DNA from: SIG565 sp045601525
GTDB taxonomy: Bacteria; Bacillota; Clostridia; Oscillospirales; Acutalibacteraceae
Assembly: GCA_045601525.1 (NCBI GenBank)
Contig: JAZRZR010000007.1
Span: forward strand, 1-12,651
DNA length: 12,651 bases
Direction of reading: 5' to 3'
Shown here piece by piece: positions 1 through 6,650 of the stretch (position 1 is the first letter of the stretch; each line of letters starts with the position of its first letter). The notes under the pieces were generated by a model. That model was given only the letters and a program-made list of their open reading frames with translations, had not been told where the DNA came from and did not search any database. The translations under genes were made by a program, and so were the position numbers.

Positions 1-560
1 TATCCTTTTGCGCCTTTTATCCACTCGGCCGCCGCCACAATATCTTGTGGTTCGTGAAACTCCGCAACAACGGTGGTGCGAAACTCATAGTCTATACCGC
101 TGGTTTTAAGAATTTCTACGCTTTTTTCAATTGGGGAAATATCAAAATTATCAATACCTACCGTTTGAGGATATTTTTCTTTCGAATTTTTAATATCCAT
201 AGCGACATAATCTACTAATTGTTTATTTATGATTTCTTCCAACTTTTGAGGAAACGAGCCATTTGTATCCAATTTTACCGAATAACCAATTTCTTTTATC
301 TTTGTAAGAAAATCTATAATATCGACTTGCAAAAGCGGCTCGCCGCCTGTAATGCAAACACCGTCTAAAATTCCCTTTCTCTTTTTAAGATACTCTAATA
401 TCTCTTCTTCTGAAAAGCTTACACTTTTATCTATATGGGTAACCAACGATGCATTATGGCAAAAGGGACAACGAAAATTACAGCCTGCTGTAAAAATTGT
501 ACAAGCCACCTTACCGGGATAATCCAACAATGTCATTTTTTGAAATCCGCTAATTTGCAT
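1..560 (-). CDS. nrdG: Anaerobic ribonucleotide-reductase activating protein, radical SAM (3' end outside window)
   Basis: The first 186 codons are present; the C-terminus lies beyond base 1. Residues 27-34 carry the radical-SAM CxxxCxxC motif (CNFRCPFC) that binds a 4Fe-4S cluster. The preceding DYPGKVACTIF stretch and the TGGEP motif at residues 71-75 (SAM binding) are typical of the NrdG2-type activases. This family uses S-adenosylmethionine to install the glycyl radical on anaerobic class III ribonucleotide reductase (NrdD), in the cytoplasm of anaerobes. The ATG at 558-560 is chosen because AAGGGGAG lies six bases upstream, and the protein begins MQISGFQKM as family members do. It has its own promoter and is separated from the upstream GH20 gene by a terminator. 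The partner nrdD is not in the window; it could lie downstream. An activase for another glycyl-radical enzyme cannot be fully excluded. Confidence 0.88.
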   Translation of the reverse strand, partial: MQISGFQKMTLLDYPGKVACTIFTAGCNFRCPFCHNASLVTHIDKSVSFSEEEILEYLKKRKGILDGVCITGGEPLLQVDIIDFLTKIKEIGYSVKLDTNGSFPQKLEEIINKQLVDYVAMDIKNSKEKYPQTVGIDNFDISPIEKSVEILKTSGIDYEFRTTVVAEFHEPQDIVAAAEWIKGAKG

Positions 561-581
561 TTACATCTCCCCTTTTCAATA

Positions 582-610
582 ATTTTAACACATTATCATT
601 TGCTATTCAA
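582..610 (-). promoter_or_regulatory. Sigma-A-type promoter for nrdG-like gene
   Basis: On the minus strand, TTGAAT (605-610) and TAAAAT (582-587) are separated by exactly 17 bp. The predicted start is about 20 bases before the ATG and just before the AAGGGGAG ribosome binding site. It lies downstream of the terminator of the neighbouring operon, so nrdG is probably a separate transcription unit. Confidence 0.7.
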
Positions 611-628
611 TAGGATAAAAACAAAAAC

Positions 629-650
629 GGGGTGGAAAATTTTCCACCCC
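629..650 (-). terminator. Perfect-palindrome terminator of the PHP/TIM/GH20 operon
   Basis: An uninterrupted 22-base palindrome (11-bp arms, GGGGTGGAAAA and its complement) sits seven bases after the GH20 stop codon. On the minus strand it is followed by GTTTTTGTTTTTA, a typical intrinsic-terminator tract. Confidence 0.85.
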
Positions 651-656
651 AAAATT

Positions 657-2231
657 TTATATATTATTTACCGTTGCGGTTCGCATAAAACTACAACAAG
701 TAGCATTTATCTTTTCCAAAACAGGCTCATTTAGTTCGGGAATTGTTGCTACATCTCCCGAAATAAACTCTTCAAGACGTTTTTTACAACTGCTTATTCG
801 TTTTATTGTTCCGCCGAGCCTTATATCCTGAACATCAAAGCCATGCGGCTTATTTTCCCAAAACCACAGTTTTTGATATACGCTATGGAAGGCTTCAAGT
901 TTTTCTATCGCTAACTCGTAATCACTAACAAGCAACTTAAGGGTAGCCTTATCGCCTGCAAGATAAGCCTCTCTTGTTCTTATTCCAAGCGAAGCCTTTA
1001 TCGATAAAAGTTCGGCCAATTTTTGATAGGAATCAAATATTACTGAATATTCCCCTGCATCGACACTCTTTATATCCTTTGCAAGTTTTTCGTAATATAT
1101 ATCATCCTTTATATCACACATACTATCGCACACGCCCATAAAGACATCATTAAAAATCAAGTATCTTGAGGGGTTTTCACGATGGTTGCCGCCCGGCTCA
1201 TCTAATTTATCCAAAAGCATAAATGTATCAAAATCTACGCCAACTATTTCCTTGAATTTTGCCTTGATGCTATCCATATCCTCGTTACCCTTTACAAGTT
1301 CGGCAGCATACATAAGGGAAGGCAAAACGGCATACTTTGTACACTCGCCGCCAAAATCGCCCCAAACTGTAAAGAAAACGCCATCAATTCCACATTCATT
1401 ACAAGCGGTGATTGCCGCCTTAGTTGTATCTATACTATACTGATTATGCGGTGCAAAACCCCACCAGGTCCAAGCGCCGCCCGCAAAATATGTAGGCTTG
1501 CCGAACATTTTATTGGTTTTGATTTGGCGCTTATATCTATTAACATCGGTACTATAATAATCCCAATAAACCAAGGAAATATTTTCGGGCAAGGCCGCCT
1601 TTTCTAAAATTTTGCTTGCATCAACCTCTTCATACTGATTTTCAATATTAAGAGCAAGATTGCAAAACATATCGCTCCAAATCATTGGCTCGAAATCATA
1701 CTTTTTACAAAGCTCGCAAATCTTATGTAGATGATTGTTAATAATATCGAATCTATCCTCAATGCCGTGCTTATTCATATACTTGCCCTTGCCGACATTA
1801 CCTGCTTCATCCATACCGATATGTATTTTCTTGGTGGTATAGCACTGGCGCAAGCTGGAGAGCATATCCTCAATAAGAGCATAGGTCTTATCCTCGCCAA
1901 CAAGCAAAATATCATCACAATCCCTAATATCCTCATATTCAGTGTACCACTTAAAAATGTTTTCAAGGTGAGCAAGAGTTTGGATACAAGGAACAAGTTC
2001 AATACCGATACCGTTACAATAGGTGTCGAGTTCTTTCATTTCTTCCTTTGAATATCTACCGCGAAGATGACCGAAATAGGGTTGATTATCCACCTCATAG
2101 GTGTCCTCTGTATAAAGCATTAAGGTGTTATATCCCATCTTTTTAAGAATGAGCGCATAATCCTTCACTGCATCTACCTTCATTACCGCATTTCTTGAGC
2201 AATCAAGCATTACTCCTAACATTTTTTCCAT
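657..2231 (-). CDS. Glycoside hydrolase family 20-like (beta-N-acetylhexosaminidase-type) protein, cytoplasmic
   Basis: 524 residues. The TIM-barrel signature of GH20 is clear: GYNTLMLYTEDTYE (33-46), HIGMDEA (137-143) with the adjacent Asp141-Glu142 pair used for substrate-assisted catalysis, PMIWSDMF (182-189), VYWDYY (221-226), and Trp-rich active-site strands around 254-259 and 288-296. GH20 enzymes remove terminal GlcNAc/GalNAc or related sugars. The layout, with no signal peptide and the barrel starting at the N-terminus, resembles intracellular hexosaminidase D-like members. The start at 2229-2231 (MEKMLGV) is preferred over a longer reading because TAGGAGGA is five bases upstream and overlaps the stop codon of the upstream gene; a longer frame would run deep into that gene. 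It is the last gene of a three-gene operon. The exact sugar substrate is not deducible. Confidence 0.87.
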   Translation of the reverse strand: MEKMLGVMLDCSRNAVMKVDAVKDYALILKKMGYNTLMLYTEDTYEVDNQPYFGHLRGRYSKEEMKELDTYCNGIGIELVPCIQTLAHLENIFKWYTEYEDIRDCDDILLVGEDKTYALIEDMLSSLRQCYTTKKIHIGMDEAGNVGKGKYMNKHGIEDRFDIINNHLHKICELCKKYDFEPMIWSDMFCNLALNIENQYEEVDASKILEKAALPENISLVYWDYYSTDVNRYKRQIKTNKMFGKPTYFAGGAWTWWGFAPHNQYSIDTTKAAITACNECGIDGVFFTVWGDFGGECTKYAVLPSLMYAAELVKGNEDMDSIKAKFKEIVGVDFDTFMLLDKLDEPGGNHRENPSRYLIFNDVFMGVCDSMCDIKDDIYYEKLAKDIKSVDAGEYSVIFDSYQKLAELLSIKASLGIRTREAYLAGDKATLKLLVSDYELAIEKLEAFHSVYQKLWFWENKPHGFDVQDIRLGGTIKRISSCKKRLEEFISGDVATIPELNEPVLEKINATCCSFMRTATVNNI

Positions 2232-2241
2232 AGATATCCTC

Positions 2242-3129
2242 CTATTCCTCAAAGCAACCATAAGCGGAAAGCGTAGCTTTTCCGATATTATATAAAAGTT
2301 TTTCTTCCTCAATGCGAATTAACAAGGGAAGATTTTTTGTACTTTCCCCGATAGTACCACCATTTGCAAGATTAAACCGACTTTTAGTTTCAAAGGTAAA
2401 ATAGCCGTTAAAGCCAACCTCCAAAAGAGCTCTAATAACCCCATCAACATCTAAATTGCCGCAAAAGAGCTGCTGATGTGCATCGGCATCACCCATATTA
2501 TCGTGAATATGTAAAGCATAGATTTCGTTGCCGAGGGTTAAAATTTGGTCATAAATCGGAATGCTTTGCAAATTAGCGTGTCCCACATCAAATATTGCGT
2601 GACAATTTGGGTGATTCACAAAACGGACAAACTCCAATAGGTCGGCCGCATTATCCATCCAATAAATATCGGTGCACATTTTATCAAAATTCTCAGCCAA
2701 AACATTTACACCGAGAGGCTCTGCAACCCTTAAAAGAGCGTTGAAAAACCTTAGATTTTTTTCAAAGGTTTCCTCCTTTGAAAGACCTCTCATATATCCT
2801 GTATGCACAACTAAATTTTTAATTCCAAGCAAAGCACAGGCTTCAATCGAACGGATTGTATCGGCCAAAAAAGCCGCATTATCTTCTTCAATTGGCTTAC
2901 CCATTGGTGCGTGCGCCTGAACAAAGCGAAGGCCCATATTTTCGGTTTTTTCACGCAATTCCTTACAGTAGGTTTGCCAATTTTCACTATATACACCGCT
3001 TCGGTTATCATAGTCCATAAAAAAACTATAATCCACATAACGAAATCCTGATTTTGCAATACACTGGGCGGCTTCAAATTGGGTTAAGCCAAATGTTGCA
3101 AAATCGCCGGTTTTAGTTGCAAGTTTCAT
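2242..3129 (-). CDS. Xylose isomerase-like TIM-barrel protein (sugar phosphate isomerase/epimerase family)
   Basis: 295 residues. The AP-endonuclease-2/xylose-isomerase-like barrel is shown by QAHAP (71-75), a glutamate in LAENFD (Glu146), DVGHAN with Asp181 and His184, HIHDN (His208) and FTFETK (Glu247). These are the usual divalent-metal ligands of sugar isomerases, epimerases and related lyases. The ATG is preceded by TTGGGAGGAAACG. The gene starts 15 bases after the PHP gene stop, and its stop overlaps the ribosome binding site of the GH20 gene, so translation is probably coupled. Context suggests it acts on a sugar released or modified by the same pathway, but the family is catalytically diverse and no specific reaction is assigned. 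Confidence 0.88.
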   Translation of the reverse strand: MKLATKTGDFATFGLTQFEAAQCIAKSGFRYVDYSFFMDYDNRSGVYSENWQTYCKELREKTENMGLRFVQAHAPMGKPIEEDNAAFLADTIRSIEACALLGIKNLVVHTGYMRGLSKEETFEKNLRFFNALLRVAEPLGVNVLAENFDKMCTDIYWMDNAADLLEFVRFVNHPNCHAIFDVGHANLQSIPIYDQILTLGNEIYALHIHDNMGDADAHQQLFCGNLDVDGVIRALLEVGFNGYFTFETKSRFNLANGGTIGESTKNLPLLIRIEEEKLLYNIGKATLSAYGCFEE

Positions 3130-3144
3130 CGTTTCCTCCCAAGT

Positions 3145-3807
3145 TTAATGTAAAAACTCAAGTTTTCCTTCAAAAAGCAATCTTAAATAGTCGTCCCCTG
3201 TTTTAATTTCTTCCTCGCTCAAGACAGCCGACAAGGCAACATCAGTATCACGATGGGTATCAGAGCCTGCGGTTACGGGTTTATTATATTTTGCTGCAAG
3301 TTCACAAGCCTTTTCATCATAATTTTCGTGGCGAGGATTAGTGTTATAAGCCTCAATTGCATCTACAAACTCAGGTGTTGGAAAACAAATATCATCACGA
3401 TAAGGGTGTGCTTGAATAACCGTTACACCATGCTGTTTTGCATAAGGATAAAACTTTTCAATACCCCATTCGAATTTATCCTCACAGGAATACAAAAACT
3501 CCTCAGTGGCACCAATAAGAATATAATCGTTAGGGGCTGTTGTGAAGGTGATTTCTGCAGCAAGAATTATATTCATACCGTATTTTTCGCCCTCAGCCTT
3601 TGCCGCCTTATAGCCCGAAAGGAAGGTTTGGAACTTTTCATCCCAACTGCCTTCACCGAGTTTATTGAAATAATGTTTATGGAAATGGTCGGTAACAAAA
3701 AGAGTTTTATATCCAGCTTCATGATAAAGCTCAACAACTTCTTTTGCCGTTAAAACACCACAAAGACTGGTTTCTGCCGTATGTAAATGTGTTTCGGTTT
3801 TATACAT
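3145..3807 (-). CDS. PHP-domain metal-dependent phosphoesterase
   Basis: 220 residues, essentially one PHP domain. Metal-ligand motifs appear in order: THLH (His7, His9), VTDHFH (Asp40, His41), AAEITF (Glu85), QAHPYR (His134), NPRHEN (His160) and GSDTH (Asp183, His185). PHP proteins hydrolyse phosphoesters such as histidinol phosphate or nucleotide 3'-phosphates with a di- or trinuclear metal centre. It is the first gene of the operon with the TIM-barrel and GH20 genes. AAGGGGTG lies seven bases before the ATG. A broken relative heads the next enzyme operon (8898-9118). The substrate is unknown; a phosphorylated sugar is only a context-based guess. Confidence 0.87.
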   Translation of the reverse strand: MYKTETHLHTAETSLCGVLTAKEVVELYHEAGYKTLFVTDHFHKHYFNKLGEGSWDEKFQTFLSGYKAAKAEGEKYGMNIILAAEITFTTAPNDYILIGATEEFLYSCEDKFEWGIEKFYPYAKQHGVTVIQAHPYRDDICFPTPEFVDAIEAYNTNPRHENYDEKACELAAKYNKPVTAGSDTHRDTDVALSAVLSEEEIKTGDDYLRLLFEGKLEFLH

Positions 3808-3836
3808 AAATTTACACCCCTTGTTTTAATAATAAA

Positions 3837-3865
3837 AGTATATACCATTGTTAAAATTTTTTCAA
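3837..3865 (-). promoter_or_regulatory. Sigma-A-type promoter of the PHP/TIM/GH20 operon
   Basis: On the minus strand TTGAAA (3860-3865), a 17-bp spacer and TATACT (3837-3842) match the housekeeping consensus closely. The predicted transcript has a leader of about 25 bases before the PHP start codon. Confidence 0.8.
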
Positions 3866-3907
3866 TCACTATTTTGATATAAACTTGCGTTTTTTTCGGT
3901 AAAAAAA

Positions 3908-3925
3908 GCCAAGAAAATTCTTGGC
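3908..3925. terminator. Hairpin terminator after the 144-residue gene
   Basis: GCCAAGAA-AA-TTCTTGGC forms an 8-bp stem flanked by an A-tract on one side and a T-tract on the other, so it can work in both directions. The minus-strand reading, eight bases after the stop of the 3934-4368 gene, ends in seven U residues. Confidence 0.85.
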
Positions 3926-3933
3926 TTTTTACT

Positions 3934-4368
3934 TTATAAATATTCTCGCATTTGCTTACCCAAATTCTCCTCAAGAGAAATAAGGCGCTTACAAAGGTTT
4001 TTGCTCTTTTCATCGGCGGCGGCATATTGATTAAGGTATTTTGAAAGTGATTTTACACCCATATCACAACCATCAACCATGAGGTCGGCCACTGTCCCGT
4101 CCGACTCGTTTAGTGTGAGCATAACATTTGTTTTAAGCCACGACATACCCTTTGCCATAGGATTTGGATTTTTACCCTCATCGCCATATTTGCCGAGTAA
4201 CTCCTGAAGTTCCTTATCAAGCTTATCATGCTCATCCTTTGAGGCATTTAGGTGCTTTTTCATATCATTAGACTCAATATAGTCATACACCTCATCAATT
4301 GAGGCAACACCCATTTTAATGCCCGCATCACATTCACGAAGTAATTTAATAGTATCTTGTTCTATCAT
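3934..4368 (-). CDS. Conserved-looking small alpha-helical protein, function unknown
   Basis: 144 residues, charged and almost entirely helix-forming, with no signal peptide or membrane segment. It starts MIEQDTIKLLRECDAGIKMG. A Lys/Glu-rich amphipathic stretch (residues 35-62) is followed by a Gly/Asn/Pro break near 63-70 and further helices to the end, which fits a four-helix-bundle, ferritin-like fold. The residues DEHDKLDKE (45-53) could be read as a metal site, but a complete di-iron motif is not visible. The ATG at 4366-4368 is chosen because AAAGGA is eight bases upstream; an in-frame ATG nine bases earlier would abut that site. It is monocistronic between two terminators, so it has its own transcription. 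No function is assigned. Confidence 0.8.
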   Translation of the reverse strand: MIEQDTIKLLRECDAGIKMGVASIDEVYDYIESNDMKKHLNASKDEHDKLDKELQELLGKYGDEGKNPNPMAKGMSWLKTNVMLTLNESDGTVADLMVDGCDMGVKSLSKYLNQYAAADEKSKNLCKRLISLEENLGKQMREYL

Positions 4369-4387
4369 AAAAACCATCCTTTCAAGG

Positions 4388-4415
4388 ATAGTATTGCCTG
4401 ATTTTTCCGTGCTAA
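4388..4415 (-). promoter_or_regulatory. Weak candidate promoter for the 144-residue gene
   Basis: TTAGCA (4410-4415), a 16-bp spacer and TACTAT (4388-4393) on the minus strand. It is a poor match at -35, but the gene lies between two terminators and needs a promoter in this 87-base gap. Confidence 0.35.
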
Positions 4416-4422
4416 TACAAAA

Positions 4423-4449
4423 GAGCAAATTTGAATTTCAAATTTGCTC
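4423..4449 (-). terminator. Intrinsic terminator after cysteine synthase gene
   Basis: Two 13-base perfect complementary arms (GAGCAAATTTGAA and its complement) with one central base lie seven bases after the cysK-like stop. The stem can extend by four A-T pairs, and TTTTGTATT follows on the minus strand. Confidence 0.8.
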
Positions 4450-4455
4450 TTTTAA

Positions 4456-5382
4456 TTATTCAAATAATGGAGTTGAAAAATATCTTTCGGCAGTATCGGG
4501 TAAAACCGTTACAACTGTTTTCCCCTTACCTAATTTTTTTGCCAAACGCAAAGCCGCCGCCACATTTGTACCGCTTGAAATACCGCAAAGGATACCCTCT
4601 TTAGCCGCCAAATCCTTTGCCGCTTGAAGTGCCTCGTCATCTTTAACGATACAAACATCATCATATATTTCTTGGTTAAGTATTTTAGGAATAATGCCGT
4701 CCCCTATTCCCATTTGAACATGAGTGCCTATTGAACCGCCCGAAAGAATTGCGGCATTTTCAGGCTCAACAGCCCAGATTATCATATTGGGATTGGCAGC
4801 CTTTAGTACTTCGCCAATACCTGTGATTGTGCCACCTGTGCCAATTCCCGAGCAAAAGCCGTGAATTTCGCCATCTACCTGACTTAATATTTCTTTAGCG
4901 GTTACATTACGCTGAACTTCGGGGTTAGCAGGGTTTTCAAACTGCTGAGGAACAAAGACGTTTGGGTTTTCCTTTTGTTCTTTGAGCGCCAAATTCAAGC
5001 ACTCCTCAATACAGAGTCCGATATTGCCCGCATCGTGCACCAAAACAACCTCGGCCCCATATTGGCGAACTAGCAGACGCCTCTCTTCGCTTACCGAATC
5101 CGGCATAATAATTTTAACCTTATAGCCAAGCACTGCACCAACAAGGGCAAGGCCTATGCCTTGATTGCCGCTTGTGGGCTCTACAATAACGGTATCCTTG
5201 TTTATAAGTCCACGCCGCTCGGCATCAAGAATCATATTATATGCGGTGCGGGTTTTAATTGAGCCACCGACATTAAGGCCCTCGAATTTAACGAGTATTC
5301 TTGCATCCTCAGGCCCAGTCATACGATTAAGCAAAATCATAGGGGTGTTACCCATTGCTTCTAAAATATTATTACAAAACAT
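4456..5382 (-). CDS. cysK: Cysteine synthase / O-acetylserine sulfhydrylase homologue (PLP fold type II)
   Basis: 308 residues, the usual length for CysK. Visible motifs: NVGGSIKTR (37-45) with the Schiff-base Lys43, EPTSGNQGIGLA (68-79, substrate carboxylate loop), GTGGTITG (181-188, PLP phosphate loop), EPENAAILSGG (206-216), GISSGTN (267-273) and LPDTAERYFST (294-304). CysK makes cysteine from O-acetylserine and sulfide in the cytoplasm. Two family positions differ from the usual textbook pattern: KTR instead of KDR after the PLP lysine, and Ala instead of Gly in LPDTGERY. A paralogue using another acceptor or nucleophile is therefore possible. The ATG at 5380-5382 is used although its ribosome binding site (GTAGGT) is weak. 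It is monocistronic, with a consensus promoter and its own terminator. Confidence 0.88.
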   Translation of the reverse strand: MFCNNILEAMGNTPMILLNRMTGPEDARILVKFEGLNVGGSIKTRTAYNMILDAERRGLINKDTVIVEPTSGNQGIGLALVGAVLGYKVKIIMPDSVSEERRLLVRQYGAEVVLVHDAGNIGLCIEECLNLALKEQKENPNVFVPQQFENPANPEVQRNVTAKEILSQVDGEIHGFCSGIGTGGTITGIGEVLKAANPNMIIWAVEPENAAILSGGSIGTHVQMGIGDGIIPKILNQEIYDDVCIVKDDEALQAAKDLAAKEGILCGISSGTNVAAALRLAKKLGKGKTVVTVLPDTAERYFSTPLFE

Positions 5383-5403
5383 TACATAACCTACTTCGAA
5401 AAA

Positions 5404-5418
5404 ATGTATCTAATACAT
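5404..5418. promoter_or_regulatory. Dyad overlapping cysK -10 and start site (candidate operator)
   Basis: ATGTAT-CTA-ATACAT is a perfect 6+3+6 inverted repeat. It covers the edge of the -10 box and the predicted transcription start of the cysteine synthase gene, the usual place for a repressor site. A small 5' hairpin in the transcript is the alternative. The binding protein is unknown. Confidence 0.4.
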
Positions 5419-5445
5419 TATAATTTATATACCCAAAAATGTCAA
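5417..5445 (-). promoter_or_regulatory. Full-consensus sigma-A promoter of cysK
   Basis: Minus strand TTGACA (5440-5445), 17-bp spacer, TATAAT (5417-5422): both hexamers are exact consensus. Such a strong promoter usually needs repression, which fits the dyad just downstream. Confidence 0.9.
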
Positions 5446-5452
5446 TCAACCT

Positions 5453-5776
5453 TTGGCCTTTGAGGGCGGCATACCGCAAAATCTTTTATATTTCTTGAAC
5501 GGACAAACAGTACCTACCGACAAGGATGAACGCAAAAAATGGTTTAGAGGAATTGACATAATCAAGAAATACAGCGATAAACAAATTAATGAAATGTCAA
5601 CCTACGACGGCTACGCAATACGCTTTGCTAAGACTGCTGCCCGCTTTAGAAAAGAACTGATAAAGCACTACGGCAGAAAACAAGGTAAAAAAATTCGTTA
5701 TGCCGAAGCCTTTGAACTTTGCGCGTACGGTACAATTCCCGATAAAGAATTTGAAAACAAACTGTTTTGGTTATAA
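5453..5776 (+). pseudogene. Orphan plus-strand ORF, probably 5'-truncated or frameshifted; function unknown
   Basis: An open frame of 107 codons. From about codon 5 it reads like a real protein (FEGGIPQNLLYFLNG at the start, then a basic, Tyr/Lys-rich, mostly helical stretch), and a good terminator follows ten bases after the stop. There is no ATG or GTG in frame upstream; the frame is open only back to 5414. The best in-frame start is TTG at 5453, without a ribosome binding site. An ATG at 5439-5441 lies in another frame and could join by loss of two bases. The 5' end coincides with the cysK promoter on the other strand, so the gene probably lost its start by rearrangement or frameshift. It is the only plus-strand gene here. 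I do not recognise the family, and a functional TTG-start gene cannot be excluded. Confidence 0.5.
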
Positions 5777-5780
5777 AAAA

Positions 5781-5800
5781 ATCCACTCTTTCGAGTGGAT
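5781..5800. terminator. Bidirectional terminator between converging genes
   Basis: ATCCACTC-TTTC-GAGTGGAT, an 8-bp stem with a four-base loop (GAAA on the minus strand), flanked by A7 and T6. It serves the plus-strand ORF ending at 5776 and the minus-strand phosphoesterase ending at 5842. Confidence 0.9.
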
Positions 5801-5841
5801 TTTTTATTGTTCTATTTTGATTTTTGAGGAACTGCGTAACT

Positions 5842-6636
5842 TCAAATTTCCTCTTCTACTTTAACCTGGCGGTAATAAACAGTCATATTTCCGTTTTCCA
5901 ATATAATTTCGGCATAGGTGCCCTCGGGAATGCCATTTTCGAGCCTACATGTGATTGTAGAGCCTAAATTTATATGCAAAATATTATCCTCTAAATATGT
6001 TTGGTTAGAATGTTGGTGTCCGGCCATAACGGCTAAAAGGTTTTTATCCCCTTTTAGCATTTGTTTTATCTCGTCCCGGTTTTTCATTAAGAAACAATCA
6101 TCAACCGTACTATCCTCGGCTAACGGATAATGGGCGAAAATCATATACGGCAGGTCGTTTTTTGCTAAATCTTCACGAAGCCATTCCATATCACTTTGTG
6201 AAAGATACCAAGCCTTATATCCGCCACCACGCTCAAGGCCTAATTCGGAACGAATTTCGGTGGTTAAAAATATAAAGTGGTACCCGTCCTTATCAAATGA
6301 AAAAGTCGATTTTTTACCTCCAAAGAGGGCCTCAACCTCAGAAACCGTATCCATCATCTTAAGGTCGTGATTGCCAAAAATAGTATAGCAAGGGCACTCT
6401 ATCTTATCGGTTAATCTACTAACCTCATTAAGTGCCGCTAAATCTTTTTGCTTATCATTAAGATCTTGTATGCTATCCCCTAAATTTACGCAAAAATCAG
6501 GCTTATGCTCCTCGTTTATTTTCTTAATCAAGGCCTTAAAAACGGGCAAACCGTGATGCACAAGTTTGGTGGTGGATTTATATTGCTCGCGTGTGCCCGC
6601 AAAATAATGTATATCAGCAAATACGATAATTTTCAT
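5842..6636 (-). CDS. Calcineurin-like metallophosphoesterase
   Basis: 264 residues. The five blocks of the calcineurin-like fold are present: FADIH (Asp8, His10), NLGDSIQ (Asp54), FGNHD (Asn89, His90), AHYP (His169) and GHQHSN (His207, His209), the dinuclear metal site. The closest well-known relatives by motif layout are class III cyclic-nucleotide phosphodiesterase/Icc-like enzymes, which hydrolyse phosphomonoesters or diesters in the cytoplasm. There is no signal peptide. AAGGGAAAA precedes the ATG, and the start lies 14 bases after the M20 amidohydrolase stop, so it is the last gene of that operon, ending in a strong terminator. The substrate is not deducible. Confidence 0.88.
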   Translation of the reverse strand: MKIIVFADIHYFAGTREQYKSTTKLVHHGLPVFKALIKKINEEHKPDFCVNLGDSIQDLNDKQKDLAALNEVSRLTDKIECPCYTIFGNHDLKMMDTVSEVEALFGGKKSTFSFDKDGYHFIFLTTEIRSELGLERGGGYKAWYLSQSDMEWLREDLAKNDLPYMIFAHYPLAEDSTVDDCFLMKNRDEIKQMLKGDKNLLAVMAGHQHSNQTYLEDNILHINLGSTITCRLENGIPEGTYAEIILENGNMTVYYRQVKVEEEI

Positions 6637-6650
6637 TTAATTTTCCCTTA

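Noticed and set aside
435..734. 99-codon plus-strand frame
   Set aside because: It lies antisense to the 5' end of nrdG and the 3' end of the GH20 gene and runs through the terminator; there is no ribosome binding site.
3253..3753. 166-codon plus-strand frame
   Set aside because: Antisense shadow of the PHP gene, whose full set of metal motifs is on the minus strand.
4376..4389. ATCCTT/AAGGAT hairpin hiding the ribosome binding site of the 144-residue gene
   Set aside because: The likely transcription start lies inside the left arm, so the hairpin would probably not be complete in the RNA.
5383..5452. Riboswitch or T-box leader before cysK
   Set aside because: The leader predicted from the consensus promoter is only about 30 bases, too short for either.
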